Of a stretch of DNA of 64,000 nt, positions 30,740 to 39,351 are shown piece after piece (within the stretch, counting starts at the first letter, position 1; each line of letters begins with the position of its first letter). Under the pieces are notes generated by a model that worked only from the letters and a program-made list of their open reading frames with translations, was not told the DNA's origin and did no database searches. Made by a program: the position numbers and the translations under genes. Source of the stretch: Sulfurimonas sp. (lineage in GTDB: Bacteria; Campylobacterota; Campylobacteria; Campylobacterales; Sulfurimonadaceae); the NCBI RefSeq assembly GCF_019429335.1, contig NZ_JAHYJB010000001.1:1-64000 (forward strand), written 5' to 3'.

Positions 30740-31596
30740 TGGCATTTAATTATGATAAATATTTACGTGTAAATAAAATGCCGACACTTTGGTGTTGGGG
30801 TTGTGGTGATGGTGTTATTTTGAAAGCTACTATCCGTGCTATAGAAAAAATGGGCTGGGATATGAATACTGAAGTATGTGTTGTTTCAGGTATCGGATGT
30901 TCTGGACGCTTTAGCTCATACATAGATTGTAATACGGTTCACACGACTCATGGTCGTACGATCGCTTATGCAACTGGTATAAAGCTTGCCAACCCTAAAA
31001 TAAATGTAATCGTTGTTGCCGGTGACGGTGATGGTCTTGCAATCGGTGGTAACCATACAATTCACGGTTGTCGTCGCAATATTGACCTTAACTTTATTCT
31101 AATTAATAACTTTATTTATGGTCTTACAAATTCACAGATTTCTCCAACTACTCCTCGGGGTATGTGGTGTGTATCTGCACAAAACGGTAATATTGACCCG
31201 ACTTTTAATGTTGCAAATCTGGCTATGGGAGCAGGTGCTACATTTGTTGCTCGTGAATCTATGATTGACTCTAAGAAATTAGAGAAAATTTTAGTTAAAG
31301 GTTTTGAGCACAAAGGTTTTAGTTTTATAGAAGTTCTATCTAACTGCCATATCAACCTTGGCCGTAAAAACAAGATGGCTAACGCTATGGAAAACTTAAA
31401 CTGGATTGACAGCATAACAGTTCCTAAGAGAAAATGGGATGAATTAAGTGAAGAAGAGCAGATGAATAAGCTTGCAACCGGAGTTTTAAGAGAAATCAAA
31501 CAACCCGAATACACTGACATGTACGAAGAAGTAATCAAAGCTGCTCAAGGCAAGCGTGGTAAAATCACTCAAGACGATTTTGCGAAAAAGATATAG
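30739..31596 (+). CDS. oorB: 2-oxoglutarate:acceptor oxidoreductase, beta (TPP) subunit
   Basis: 285-aa thiamine-diphosphate subunit. It has the cysteine-bearing WCWGCGDG motif, a GIGCSGRFSSY block, and the TPP motif GDGDGLAIGGNHTIH followed by NNFIYGLTNSQ. It starts at the oorA stop (TAATG), and oorC follows after nine bases. Confidence 0.95.
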   Translation: MAFNYDKYLRVNKMPTLWCWGCGDGVILKATIRAIEKMGWDMNTEVCVVSGIGCSGRFSSYIDCNTVHTTHGRTIAYATGIKLANPKINVIVVAGDGDGLAIGGNHTIHGCRRNIDLNFILINNFIYGLTNSQISPTTPRGMWCVSAQNGNIDPTFNVANLAMGAGATFVARESMIDSKKLEKILVKGFEHKGFSFIEVLSNCHINLGRKNKMANAMENLNWIDSITVPKRKWDELSEEEQMNKLATGVLREIKQPEYTDMYEEVIKAAQGKRGKITQDDFAKKI

Positions 31597-31605
31597 GGAG
31601 CTGGC

Positions 31606-32160
31606 ATGAGAAATTCTTTAAGATTTACGGGTGTTGGTGGTCAAGGTGTTTTATTAGCTGGTGAAATTATGGCGGCTTGTAAAATTAAAGATGGTGGATA
31701 CGGTTTAAAAACTGCCACCTATACATCTCAGGTTCGTGGTGGTCCAACAGTTGTTGACATCACGCTTGATGACAATGAGATTCGCTACCCATATGCAAAT
31801 GAGGGCGAGATTGATTTCATGCTTTCAGTTGCAAACGTATCTTATCAGCAGTTCAAAAATGGTGTTAAGCCTGGCGGAATAATAGTCGTAGATCCTAACT
31901 TGGTTTCTCCGACTGCTGAAGATCGCAAAAAATGGATTATCCATGAGATTCCAATTATTACTATTGCAAAAGAAGAGGTTGGTAACGTTATTACTCAATC
32001 TGTTGTTGCGCTAGCAATTACAAATACAATGACAAATGTGCTTCCTAAGCAGTCATTGATTGATACAATGCTTTCTAAAGTACCGGCCAAAGTTCATGCG
32101 GCAAATAAGCTAGCATATGAACTTGGCGAGAAATACGCTAAAGAAGCAATGACTAACTAA
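31606..32160 (+). CDS. oorC: 2-oxoglutarate:acceptor oxidoreductase, gamma subunit
   Basis: 184-aa gamma-domain subunit beginning MRNSLRFTGVGGQGVLLAGE, the usual nucleotide-loop opening of this family. It completes the four-subunit Oor complex. The start is preceded by AGGGAGC. The operon ends here at a strong terminator. Confidence 0.95.
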   Translation: MRNSLRFTGVGGQGVLLAGEIMAACKIKDGGYGLKTATYTSQVRGGPTVVDITLDDNEIRYPYANEGEIDFMLSVANVSYQQFKNGVKPGGIIVVDPNLVSPTAEDRKKWIIHEIPIITIAKEEVGNVITQSVVALAITNTMTNVLPKQSLIDTMLSKVPAKVHAANKLAYELGEKYAKEAMTN

Positions 32161-32178
32161 GCTACTTATTGCGTTATC

Positions 32179-32205
32179 AGACAGCCAAATGGCTGTCTTT
32201 TTTTT
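32179..32205 (+). terminator. Rho-independent terminator after oorC
   Basis: AGACAGCC-AAAT-GGCTGTCT forms a perfect 8-bp stem followed directly by a run of eight T. It lies 18 bases past the oorC stop and ends the operon. Confidence 0.93.
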
Positions 32206-32264
32206 ATTTCTATGCTTAATATTAAACAATATCTACTGCTTTTCTCTCTTTTTTAATTAAAATA

Positions 32265-32882
32265 TTACACCCTGATACTATCCCAGAAAAACTCTACATG
32301 CTTCTCAAACTGTGTTGATAGACTATTGGTGGAGCTGCTGTCAAATCGCAGAAGTGTTATCTGAAGCCTTATGTAGAATAGAGTGGATAGAAACTCATAT
32401 GAGACCATCATTGGATCGGCAGAACGTATAAGTGAGTTTTGCATCATAATAAAGAAAGCTTCTGAGAGCACTTTTATATTTTCATTGTGAAATTCGTTCA
32501 TAAACTGCTCTCTAAGCTCTCTGTTTTGAAATAGCTCTATCATAAGCAGCCTGAACATGTTTTCGTTGTTTTTATCAAAAGTAAGAAGCTTGTACTGCAT
32601 TGCAAATTTTTGTAAAAAAGCCTTTCCTTTTAATGCCGACTCTTTTATATCACTGTTTTTTTCAGCAAAAGGGGAGGTAAATATCTCTTTTGCAACACAC
32701 AAAAATATCTCCTCTTTATTTTTAAAGTGATTATACAGAGCACTCTCTCTTATACCAACTTCTGAAGCTATTTTTCGCACACTTGTAGCCTTAAATCCAT
32801 ACTCTGAGAAGAGGGATGATGATACTTTCAGTATCTTTTGCTTTGTATTTGATTTCTTCTGAACTACCGTATTTTTCGACAT
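32265..32882 (-). CDS. TetR/AcrR-family transcriptional regulator
   Basis: 205-aa repressor. A TetR helix-turn-helix occupies residues ~15-60 (SEYGFKATSVRKIASEVGI, then ESALYNHFKNKEEIF). The remainder is an all-helical ligand-sensing domain. Four operator-like palindromes lie just upstream of its start, so autoregulation is likely. The divergent neighbour is rnpB rather than the usual efflux operon. The ligand is unknown. Confidence 0.88.
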   Translation of the reverse strand: MSKNTVVQKKSNTKQKILKVSSSLFSEYGFKATSVRKIASEVGIRESALYNHFKNKEEIFLCVAKEIFTSPFAEKNSDIKESALKGKAFLQKFAMQYKLLTFDKNNENMFRLLMIELFQNRELREQFMNEFHNENIKVLSEAFFIMMQNSLIRSADPMMVSYEFLSTLFYIRLQITLLRFDSSSTNSLSTQFEKHVEFFWDSIRV

Positions 32883-32902
32883 TCTACAACCTTTTTACAT
32901 AT

Positions 32903-33013
32903 AAGAACACTTGTTAATTTAAAAAGAATTATATATGAACAACTGTTAATTTATTCTTATGCGAAATGAACAAACGTTCATATAATAAAATAATCAAGTG
33001 AACGATTGTTCAT
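32903..33013. promoter_or_regulatory. Four phased TetR-type operators
   Basis: Four related 16-bp palindromes read RTGAACRANYGTTMAT with small variations: 32903-32918 (AAGAACACTTGTTAAT), 32935-32950 (ATGAACAACTGTTAAT), 32966-32981 (ATGAACAAACGTTCAT) and 32998-33013 (GTGAACGATTGTTCAT). Their spacing is 32, 31 and 32 bp, about three helical turns, so all would face the same side of the DNA. They fill the gap between the TetR gene and rnpB. The regulator assignment is inferred from adjacency. Confidence 0.72.
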
Positions 33014-33058
33014 ACTGAAAAAAAGAGATATAAAGGAATATTTTTGTACTATTTCGCA

Positions 33059-33421
33059 GGTACAACAGATAGTGACTTGATTAACCTCAAGAGGAAAGTC
33101 CGAGCTGCTATAAGACAGTGTTCCATTTAACTAATGGCCGTAGTAATGCGAGGGAAAGTGCAACAGAGAGCAGACTTCCATTTTTTAGTTTACTAAAAGT
33201 GGTAAAGGTGAAAGGGTGGGGTAAGAGCCCACCAGTCTCTATAGCAATATAGAGAGCTTGTAAACCCAACATGGCAGCAAGAAACAGGTGGTCAGCGTCT
33301 TAATGGCAAGGTTGCGGCGTTAAAACCGTTGCTGAGCTTATGCTACTGTTTCGCTAGAGTTACTATGTAAATAGTAAAGTAGATTAATGCTATCAAAACA
33401 AAACTCGGCTTACGTTGTACC
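33059..33421 (+). ncRNA. rnpB: RNase P RNA
   Basis: Type A bacterial RNase P catalytic RNA, which matures tRNA 5' ends. The diagnostic conserved segments are visible in order: GAGGAAAGTCCG near 33090, GAGGGAAAGTGCAACAGAGA near 33150, GGGTAAGAGCCCACC near 33217, and AAACTCGGCTTAC near 33401. P1 is formed by GGTACAAC (33059-33066) and GTTGTACC (33414-33421), which fixes the ends to within a few bases. Confidence 0.93.
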
Positions 33422-33979
33422 TAATTACATAAAATAATTGCCTATTTTTCAATCTACACACAAGCTGTATGATACCGTGTACATGTTCATACTAAAAAAT
33501 ATCAACTAAAAATATCAATTTTTCTTAAATTGATATTAGATACAATCATGTTTTTAATCGAATAGAGAGAAAAGCATATTCAAGAGAATTTACATTATTT
33601 AATATTACACGAAATAAGGGCTTTTTTAGGGTTTTTAATAAATAGTATGTTATTTTTTGTTTTAGTGGCGAGAAAATAGAGTAGTTTTTTCGCTTAAGGT
33701 TAGGCTTAAGAAAAAGAGTATAAAATACCACTGTTAACATTTTAGGACCTTCTTTCTGTAACTGTAACTGTAACTGTAACTGTAACTGTAACGAGGCGAA
33801 TGAATGTTTTTTTCTGCTATTTTAAAAAGAGATGAAGGCATAACGAAATTTGGCGATTGAGTTGACATCTTCATCCTTTTTATTTTTTTTTAAAAGTCTC
33901 TCATTAATTTTATCGTATTTTTGATACAATTCTCTAAAAAAATAAAGAGATTACAATCTTACAATCTTAAAGCTTAAAG
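33422..33979. other. Non-coding junction between rnpB and the mobile element
   Basis: About 560 bp without a convincing gene; the one open frame here (33546-33740 minus) looks like a chance AT-rich frame. It contains TGTTCATACTAAAAAA at 33484, a near copy of a sequence upstream of rnpB (33007), and a hairpin with 11-bp arms AATATCAATTT and AAATTGATATT at 33511-33537. A six-copy CTGTAA repeat is also here. The element's left attachment site probably lies here, but the matching right end is outside the window. Confidence 0.4.
33756..33791. repeat. (CTGTAA)6 tandem hexanucleotide
   Basis: Six perfect copies of CTGTAA plus one extra C, about 190 bp upstream of the first element gene. Copy number may vary by slippage. 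Since it is outside coding sequence, any effect would be on promoter spacing or protein binding. Confidence 0.85.
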
Positions 33980-34333
33980 TTGTCAAAAAAGATAAAAAAG
34001 AAGATAAAAATGCGAAAAAGAAAAATAACAACAAAGACTGCTAAAAAATATAGAGAAAAGAGAGCAGATCCTGTTGGCAAAATTGTTAGAAGACACTTAG
34101 AAACAATTATTCAAACTTCCGGCTTATCAGAAGATGAAATAATGGATAGACTAAAAAAATATGGCAAAAATTATTCAAAAGTTGAAGCATTAAAACTGAT
34201 GGTTTATAGATCTACGTTAAATTTAAGAAGTTTTGTTAGATTATTGCTCGCGCTGAACATAACTACTTATACTTTAGATATTAATGAAATTGAGGCTGAG
34301 GAAGTTAAGGAATATGAAAAGCTCATGAAGTGA
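33980..34333 (+). CDS. Small basic protein upstream of integrase
   Basis: 117-aa protein not recognised. The first 30 residues are strongly Lys/Arg-rich; the rest is helical ([20 protein letters not shown], then [15 protein letters not shown]) and ends acidic. Its stop overlaps the integrase ATG by one base, so it may be an excisionase-like or regulatory partner, which is inference from position. It starts with TTG at 33980; ATG 34010 (MRKRKITTK) is a good alternative. Confidence 0.55.
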   Translation: MSKKIKKKIKMRKRKITTKTAKKYREKRADPVGKIVRRHLETIIQTSGLSEDEIMDRLKKYGKNYSKVEALKLMVYRSTLNLRSFVRLLLALNITTYTLDINEIEAEEVKEYEKLMK

Positions 34334-35253
34334 TGATTGACGATTCCCTTAAAATATCTAACATTCATTTCATTCTAAAAGAATATAAGATTTATCTACA
34401 AGTCCTTAAAAATTATGCAACGAATACTGTCAACATATATATCTCTTGTGTTGATGAGTTTGTATATTTTTTACAGGATAGCGATTATTATCATTTTTCG
34501 CAAATTGATAAAAATACTTTTTACAAATATATTAGTTTTGTAAAAAATAGGGCAAAAACTAAAAAATTGATTTCCAATAGAACGGTTAATTTTAAAATTG
34601 CTGCAATCAACAATTTCTCTGAATTCTTATGTAAAAAATATTATTCGTGCGAATTGCGCAAAGTAAAACAATTAAAGTATATCTCTGAAATACCAAATAT
34701 AATAGATGAGCAGGACATGCTAATTCTTCTAAAAACAAAAAATCCAATTTTTGATAGAAAAGCGAGCTGGGTTTCCTGCCGTGATTTTGCACTTACTGTG
34801 TTAATTTATTCTTCGGGAGCAAGAATATCAGAAATACTAAATACAACTTCCATAGACATGGACGATAAATGGATTAGGCTGGAGGGAACAAAGAATAAAA
34901 CAACAAGATATGTCCCAGTTAATATTCATGTACACATTGCGATCAACAACTATAAGGAGCAATGCCCCCTTTGTTTATTTAAGTGTTTGTGGATATGTAA
35001 AAGAGGAAAAAAACTTACAATACATGCTGCCTCAGCAGCAATAAAAAGAATGTTTGGATATTCTCCTCACTATTTTAGGCATGCTTTTGCGACACACCTT
35101 ATTTTAAATGGGTGTGACTTAAGAACTGTTCAGGAATTTTTAGGTCACAGTAGTTTGGTTACTACGAGCATATACACACACATCAAGCCAAAACATCTCA
35201 AAAAAACTATTGAGAAGTGTCACCCTCTATCTCCGAATCTTGAGTCTTCTTAA
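34333..35253 (+). CDS. Tyrosine recombinase (XerH-like integrase)
   Basis: 306-aa site-specific recombinase. The N-terminal SAM-like core-binding domain spans residues ~10-110. The catalytic set is complete: Arg in SSGARISE (near 163), His-x-x-Arg in [11 protein letters not shown] (near 246-249), His in [10 protein letters not shown] (near 272), and the nucleophile Tyr in SIYTHIK (near 280). It is likely to integrate and excise the element. Its ATG touches the stop of the upstream gene, and its last 47 bp overlap the convergent RHH gene. Confidence 0.88.
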   Translation: MIDDSLKISNIHFILKEYKIYLQVLKNYATNTVNIYISCVDEFVYFLQDSDYYHFSQIDKNTFYKYISFVKNRAKTKKLISNRTVNFKIAAINNFSEFLCKKYYSCELRKVKQLKYISEIPNIIDEQDMLILLKTKNPIFDRKASWVSCRDFALTVLIYSSGARISEILNTTSIDMDDKWIRLEGTKNKTTRYVPVNIHVHIAINNYKEQCPLCLFKCLWICKRGKKLTIHAASAAIKRMFGYSPHYFRHAFATHLILNGCDLRTVQEFLGHSSLVTTSIYTHIKPKHLKKTIEKCHPLSPNLESS

Positions 35254-35695
35254 TTTTATTTAATTCTCTTCTTATAATTTGCATTTCTTTTTTTATTTTA
35301 ATCATGTTGCTGCGCATAATTAAAAGTTCAGCTCGTTTGTAAGCACTTTCGCTAATATCAACCATGATTAAAGTTATGTCTCCAAGAACAACACTTTGCA
35401 ATTCATTTTTACTTATCATCCTGTTTATTTCTGCTTTGTTTGTGTCATTATATAAGGCATAGTAATCAATTGGAATATACATATGCTCACTTAAATCTGT
35501 ATGTTGTTTAGCTTTATAGACTGTATTAATCGCTTCTTGCGCATCGTCTAAATGCACTTTGAAATATTCATTGAGTGCATCCGTCATAATTTGTCGCATT
35601 GTGGTATTGTTTGCTTTTTTCAGCAAATCAATTTTGTTTGAAGTTTCAATATCTAAGCGAAAAGTTTTAACAATACCTCCGTTCTTGTTTTCCAT
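35207..35695 (-). CDS. Ribbon-helix-helix domain protein
   Basis: 162-aa protein. Its first 50 residues fit an RHH fold ([20 protein letters not shown], then [14 protein letters not shown]). The C-terminal half is a helical, probably coiled-coil segment ([20 protein letters not shown]). RHH proteins commonly regulate plasmid operons or assist relaxosomes. It lies just downstream of the HerA-type operon and may belong to it. Function is not established. Confidence 0.6.
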   Translation of the reverse strand: MENKNGGIVKTFRLDIETSNKIDLLKKANNTTMRQIMTDALNEYFKVHLDDAQEAINTVYKAKQHTDLSEHMYIPIDYYALYNDTNKAEINRMISKNELQSVVLGDITLIMVDISESAYKRAELLIMRSNMIKIKKEMQIIRRELNKIKKTQDSEIEGDTSQ

Positions 35696-35734
35696 AAATT
35701 TTAACCTTTTTTTAAAACTGATAATACAATTTTA

Positions 35735-37180
35735 TCATAACTTTTCAATTAATTTTACTTTACTAAAACTTCTGCCTGTCTTAACAAGAGCATTGCCATA
35801 GCCATGTTGAGTATATTCAAGCATTGCCTTGTCTATGCCAAAAGATTTTCTAACAGAATCAAAGTCTGCTATGCCTGTATTCAAAATAACTTGTGCATCG
35901 AAATTTTTTAAAAATTCTGCCGGAAAGTGTTCTGCCGATTGAGCTGCAACTATCAAGCCCATTCCGAAACCTCTCGCCTCAGTTGCCGTTCGGTTTAGAT
36001 AACTAAACGGATCGTTCTTGTCTCTTGAAGTACCTGCGATAAGTTTTGACTCATCAACTATTACATAGGTGTCGCACTTTTCACCTCTTGTTTTATTTGG
36101 ACGCTCAGCATAAGTACCTCTAATCTTACACGATTTAAAAACTTTCCCGATCCATACATCAACTATAAACCTTTGAATCGCTACATCTAGCCCACTTATA
36201 TTAACAATATTTAAGCCGCTTTTCACTGGTGGTCTTGTTGAGTGAAACACTCCCGAATCAACCAAGGCATTGATGTAAGAAGCCATTTTATCTATAGTTC
36301 TTAAAGCATCTTTCGTCATGTATTTTTCAACATTTATACCTCTTGCTTCAAACCACTCTTTATTGGGAGAAACATTCTTTTTGGTATAGTTATTTTTACC
36401 ATATTCAATGTATTCGCCTACTTCTGTTTCAATTTTTTCTTTTAGCTCCTTAATTACTTTCTCAACTTCATCTTTATCTTCTTCCTCAAGTCTCGCCTCT
36501 AAGCTTTTAAGCCCGACTATATGGTTTTGCATGTTCATTATAAAATCGCTGCTCTGCTCATCTATAACAGTACCGTTGTAGTTGTTGCTGTATGACTTAA
36601 TTCTAGTTACAAGCTCTAGCGTGTCCTCTAGGCTTGGTAATTCATTTAACCAAGTTGTTATATCATCATATTTAAAATCTTTGCAGAGATATGTATCTGA
36701 AAATAGATACATGAGGATGTCTTTTTGATTTGTTCCCATGTTTGGCAAAAAGTTCTTTTTGATAATTTCAATAATTCTTTCTACCTGTACTTTTGGACCT
36801 GAGTTTTGAACTTTAAATCTCTGCCCATCATTCATATTCCCTGTGGAGATCATCTCTTTCAGCTCTTCTTCCGGTACGCCTGTGTCAAACTCAAACGGAT
36901 TAATACCATACTTACTATTCCATGCAGTAAATTCTATATAATTTCCGATTACCTCTCCATTATCGTTTTTTACAACCATATCGCCCTTTAAATCAAAGAT
37001 AAAGATATGTTTATTTGACATAGCAAGGTATTCTGCTATTCTCAATAATAACGTAGTCTTACCCGCCCCAGAACCTCCACATATCAACATGTGGGGATTG
37101 AGAGAGTTTCTTGAATCGGGATTCCAAACAATTGGAGGTAATTCTGGTCTATTTGCTAGTTTTCCGAATATATAATCCAT
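35735..37180 (-). CDS. HerA/FtsK-superfamily ATPase
   Basis: 481-aa P-loop ATPase. Walker A is ICGGSGAGKTTLL near residue 33, Walker B is TYVIVDESKLIAG near 383, and a sensor-like LIVAAQSAEHFP follows. A long charged insertion (about 230-280) separates the ATPase halves. It resembles DNA-pumping or coupling ATPases of conjugative elements (TraD/HerA group). It has no membrane helix of its own; the TM protein at the head of the operon could anchor it. It is the last large gene of a minus-strand operon of otherwise unrecognised proteins. Confidence 0.68.
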   Translation of the reverse strand: MDYIFGKLANRPELPPIVWNPDSRNSLNPHMLICGGSGAGKTTLLLRIAEYLAMSNKHIFIFDLKGDMVVKNDNGEVIGNYIEFTAWNSKYGINPFEFDTGVPEEELKEMISTGNMNDGQRFKVQNSGPKVQVERIIEIIKKNFLPNMGTNQKDILMYLFSDTYLCKDFKYDDITTWLNELPSLEDTLELVTRIKSYSNNYNGTVIDEQSSDFIMNMQNHIVGLKSLEARLEEEDKDEVEKVIKELKEKIETEVGEYIEYGKNNYTKKNVSPNKEWFEARGINVEKYMTKDALRTIDKMASYINALVDSGVFHSTRPPVKSGLNIVNISGLDVAIQRFIVDVWIGKVFKSCKIRGTYAERPNKTRGEKCDTYVIVDESKLIAGTSRDKNDPFSYLNRTATEARGFGMGLIVAAQSAEHFPAEFLKNFDAQVILNTGIADFDSVRKSFGIDKAMLEYTQHGYGNALVKTGRSFSKVKLIEKL

Positions 37181-37189
37181 TAAGTCCTC

Positions 37190-39145
37190 TTACTTTTTAT
37201 TTACGAAAGCAAGGGTAAAACCCCATTTTTCTTGTTGTGTTTTTCTATCTTTATAAGATTCAATAAGAACCTTTGCGTCGTACGGCTTTTGATTTTTTGC
37301 TATAAAATCGTTAAAAAGATAACCTCTTTTTTTTGAGAGTATTTTTTTAAGTGCGTCTGCTCTCTCTTCAACACTGTGAAATTCCATCGCTTTATCTGAG
37401 AAGAATTTATACACGTAGTTATCCCACATCGAAAAAGTACATCCACCATTTTTTTTAAAATTCTCGCACGCAAAGTAGTGACTAACTTCGCCGCTTTCTC
37501 TGTTGATAAATTCTTTTTGATAGATTAGGGCATTGCAATTCGGACATGAACCAACTTTTATAGGCTCCGGCATATTATATTGAGCCAACAACATGTCTAT
37601 TTTTATGTTGCTGTCAAAAACAGCATTGTCAAGTTTTAAATTATATTTTTGTGCGATTGCTTTTATAAGATTGATTTTACTTTGACTTGGCTTACCGTCT
37701 TTTTCAATATAGCCACTCATTTTAAATGCAGTTTCAATTATTCTTTTTAACTCTTCAAGTAAAGAATTGAGTGTTATTTTTCCGACTTCAACCATTTTTA
37801 TTTTTTCTTCAAATTCAGTTAAATATTCCAAATCTACAAAAGAGGGGAGGTGCTGTGTTAGCCATTGAATTAAAATTATTGCGCTTTCTTGTGGATGAAG
37901 CATTGACTTTACTTGATTTACGGCTCTTGAGTCTATAAGCTCATTAATTATTTTGTCGTGTTCCTTGTTGCTTCCAATATTATTTTTTTCTAATATTTGT
38001 GTAACGAATCGACCAACTCCAAATCTAGGCGGTCTCTTGCTCTGATATGAATATGGGTAAATGTCGATAGGTTTTAAAATTTCACCGGGTTGAATCTCTG
38101 GCAAGACAACTATATTTCCACTAAAGGAACCATCATTATTAGAAATCCTTTTTATTAATTCACCCGTTAAAATTTCCCAATTTTCTTGCCCATCTATTAT
38201 AGCGTTAGCTTGTTCATATAATTTTTTATTTCCCACTACTATTTCAATTTTTGAAGTGTCGTAAACGCTATTTTTTAATTGTGTCGAAAGTGTTATATAG
38301 AAAATAAACTCATAAAGCTTTTGAACATCTACCGACAATTGTTCGTCTTCAAAAAAAATTGAATTAAATTCTAACGAGGAAGAAACTACCTTTGGAAAAT
38401 ATTTGGAAGAAATATGAATAGGGCGAATACACTCTTTTTGAGTTCTATCAACTATTTTGTCGGTATATCTTCTTTTGTATTGTAAAACAATATCTTCACT
38501 AAATGTCTGATTTAAAATTGTTATCATCTCCTCAGCAAAAGCATCATCAATATTCCATCCATTAGTTTCTGGTTCAGTTATTAAGTTTGCTTGATGTAAT
38601 TTTTGTGCAAGAACTGTTACGTAATTTGGTTCAAAACCAAAAAGATAAAATGCACTATATTTTAATTCGGCGGTAGTCAGTGGTTTGTGTGGGCTCCTCT
38701 CTGTATCTTTTTTTGGAATGTAATTATCAACAATATGCGATTGTTTGTTTTCTTTTAAATAATCTATACAGTCCTCCATCTCTTTTTGTAAGGAATGGTT
38801 ATAGTGTGCTGGATAATAAGCACTAAATTCAATACCATCATAAGAATAGTCTGTTTTAATTCTTATAATTTCTTCGGAAGAAAATTCTCTGATTTTCAAT
38901 TCTCTTTCTACAAGCGGTACGAGTGCATATACTGTTCTGAATGATAAAAAAAATTTAGAAATCTTTTCAAACCAAATCTTATAACTATTTTCTAGCATTT
39001 CTTTTTTGTTACTGCTATTTTTATATTCAGAAGTTTTCTTGAGAGCTTCTTTTTGCTTTTCAACTATAATTTTTCTAATTGCAGAAAATAATTTTTCATG
39101 CAAAAGTTTATTTATTTCTGATTCTATTTTTTCTTTAGTTAGCAT
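37190..39145 (-). CDS. Large protein with C-terminal zinc ribbon
   Basis: 651-aa protein not recognised overall. Near residue 545 it has a four-cysteine zinc ribbon (CPNCNALIYQKEF, then FACENFKKNGGCTF) like the C4 fingers at the ends of bacterial topoisomerases. The N-terminal 500 residues are helical and charged, with no Toprim or P-loop seen. It lies nine bases upstream of the ATPase gene. A DNA-associated role with that ATPase is inferred from context only. Confidence 0.5.
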   Translation of the reverse strand: MLTKEKIESEINKLLHEKLFSAIRKIIVEKQKEALKKTSEYKNSSNKKEMLENSYKIWFEKISKFFLSFRTVYALVPLVERELKIREFSSEEIIRIKTDYSYDGIEFSAYYPAHYNHSLQKEMEDCIDYLKENKQSHIVDNYIPKKDTERSPHKPLTTAELKYSAFYLFGFEPNYVTVLAQKLHQANLITEPETNGWNIDDAFAEEMITILNQTFSEDIVLQYKRRYTDKIVDRTQKECIRPIHISSKYFPKVVSSSLEFNSIFFEDEQLSVDVQKLYEFIFYITLSTQLKNSVYDTSKIEIVVGNKKLYEQANAIIDGQENWEILTGELIKRISNNDGSFSGNIVVLPEIQPGEILKPIDIYPYSYQSKRPPRFGVGRFVTQILEKNNIGSNKEHDKIINELIDSRAVNQVKSMLHPQESAIILIQWLTQHLPSFVDLEYLTEFEEKIKMVEVGKITLNSLLEELKRIIETAFKMSGYIEKDGKPSQSKINLIKAIAQKYNLKLDNAVFDSNIKIDMLLAQYNMPEPIKVGSCPNCNALIYQKEFINRESGEVSHYFACENFKKNGGCTFSMWDNYVYKFFSDKAMEFHSVEERADALKKILSKKRGYLFNDFIAKNQKPYDAKVLIESYKDRKTQQEKWGFTLAFVNKK

Positions 39146-39341
39146 TTTTTAAATCCTCTATCAAATGTTTTTCTTTTGGGAAAAAATAATTCATCACAAT
39201 TTGTATAATTTTTTTATCTCCAAGGTAATTGTGTTCAACAGCAAGAAATTCAATCGCCTCCTGCCAGTCACTAGAATTTTCGCAAATATCTTGAATTTCT
39301 TTCATACATGCATCCTGTAAAATATCATCTTCGTTCATCAT
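39135..39341 (-). CDS. Small acidic hypothetical protein
   Basis: 68-aa acidic helical protein, not recognised (MMNEDDILQDACMKEIQDIC at the start). It overlaps the next gene by 11 bp and lies between two large operon members, so it is probably expressed with them. Confidence 0.5.
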   Translation of the reverse strand: MMNEDDILQDACMKEIQDICENSSDWQEAIEFLAVEHNYLGDKKIIQIVMNYFFPKEKHLIEDLKNAN

Positions 39342-39351
39342 TTTTTATCTC

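Noticed and set aside
33756-33791. CTGTAA array considered as CRISPR or iterons
   Set aside because: The unit is six bases with no spacers, too short for either.
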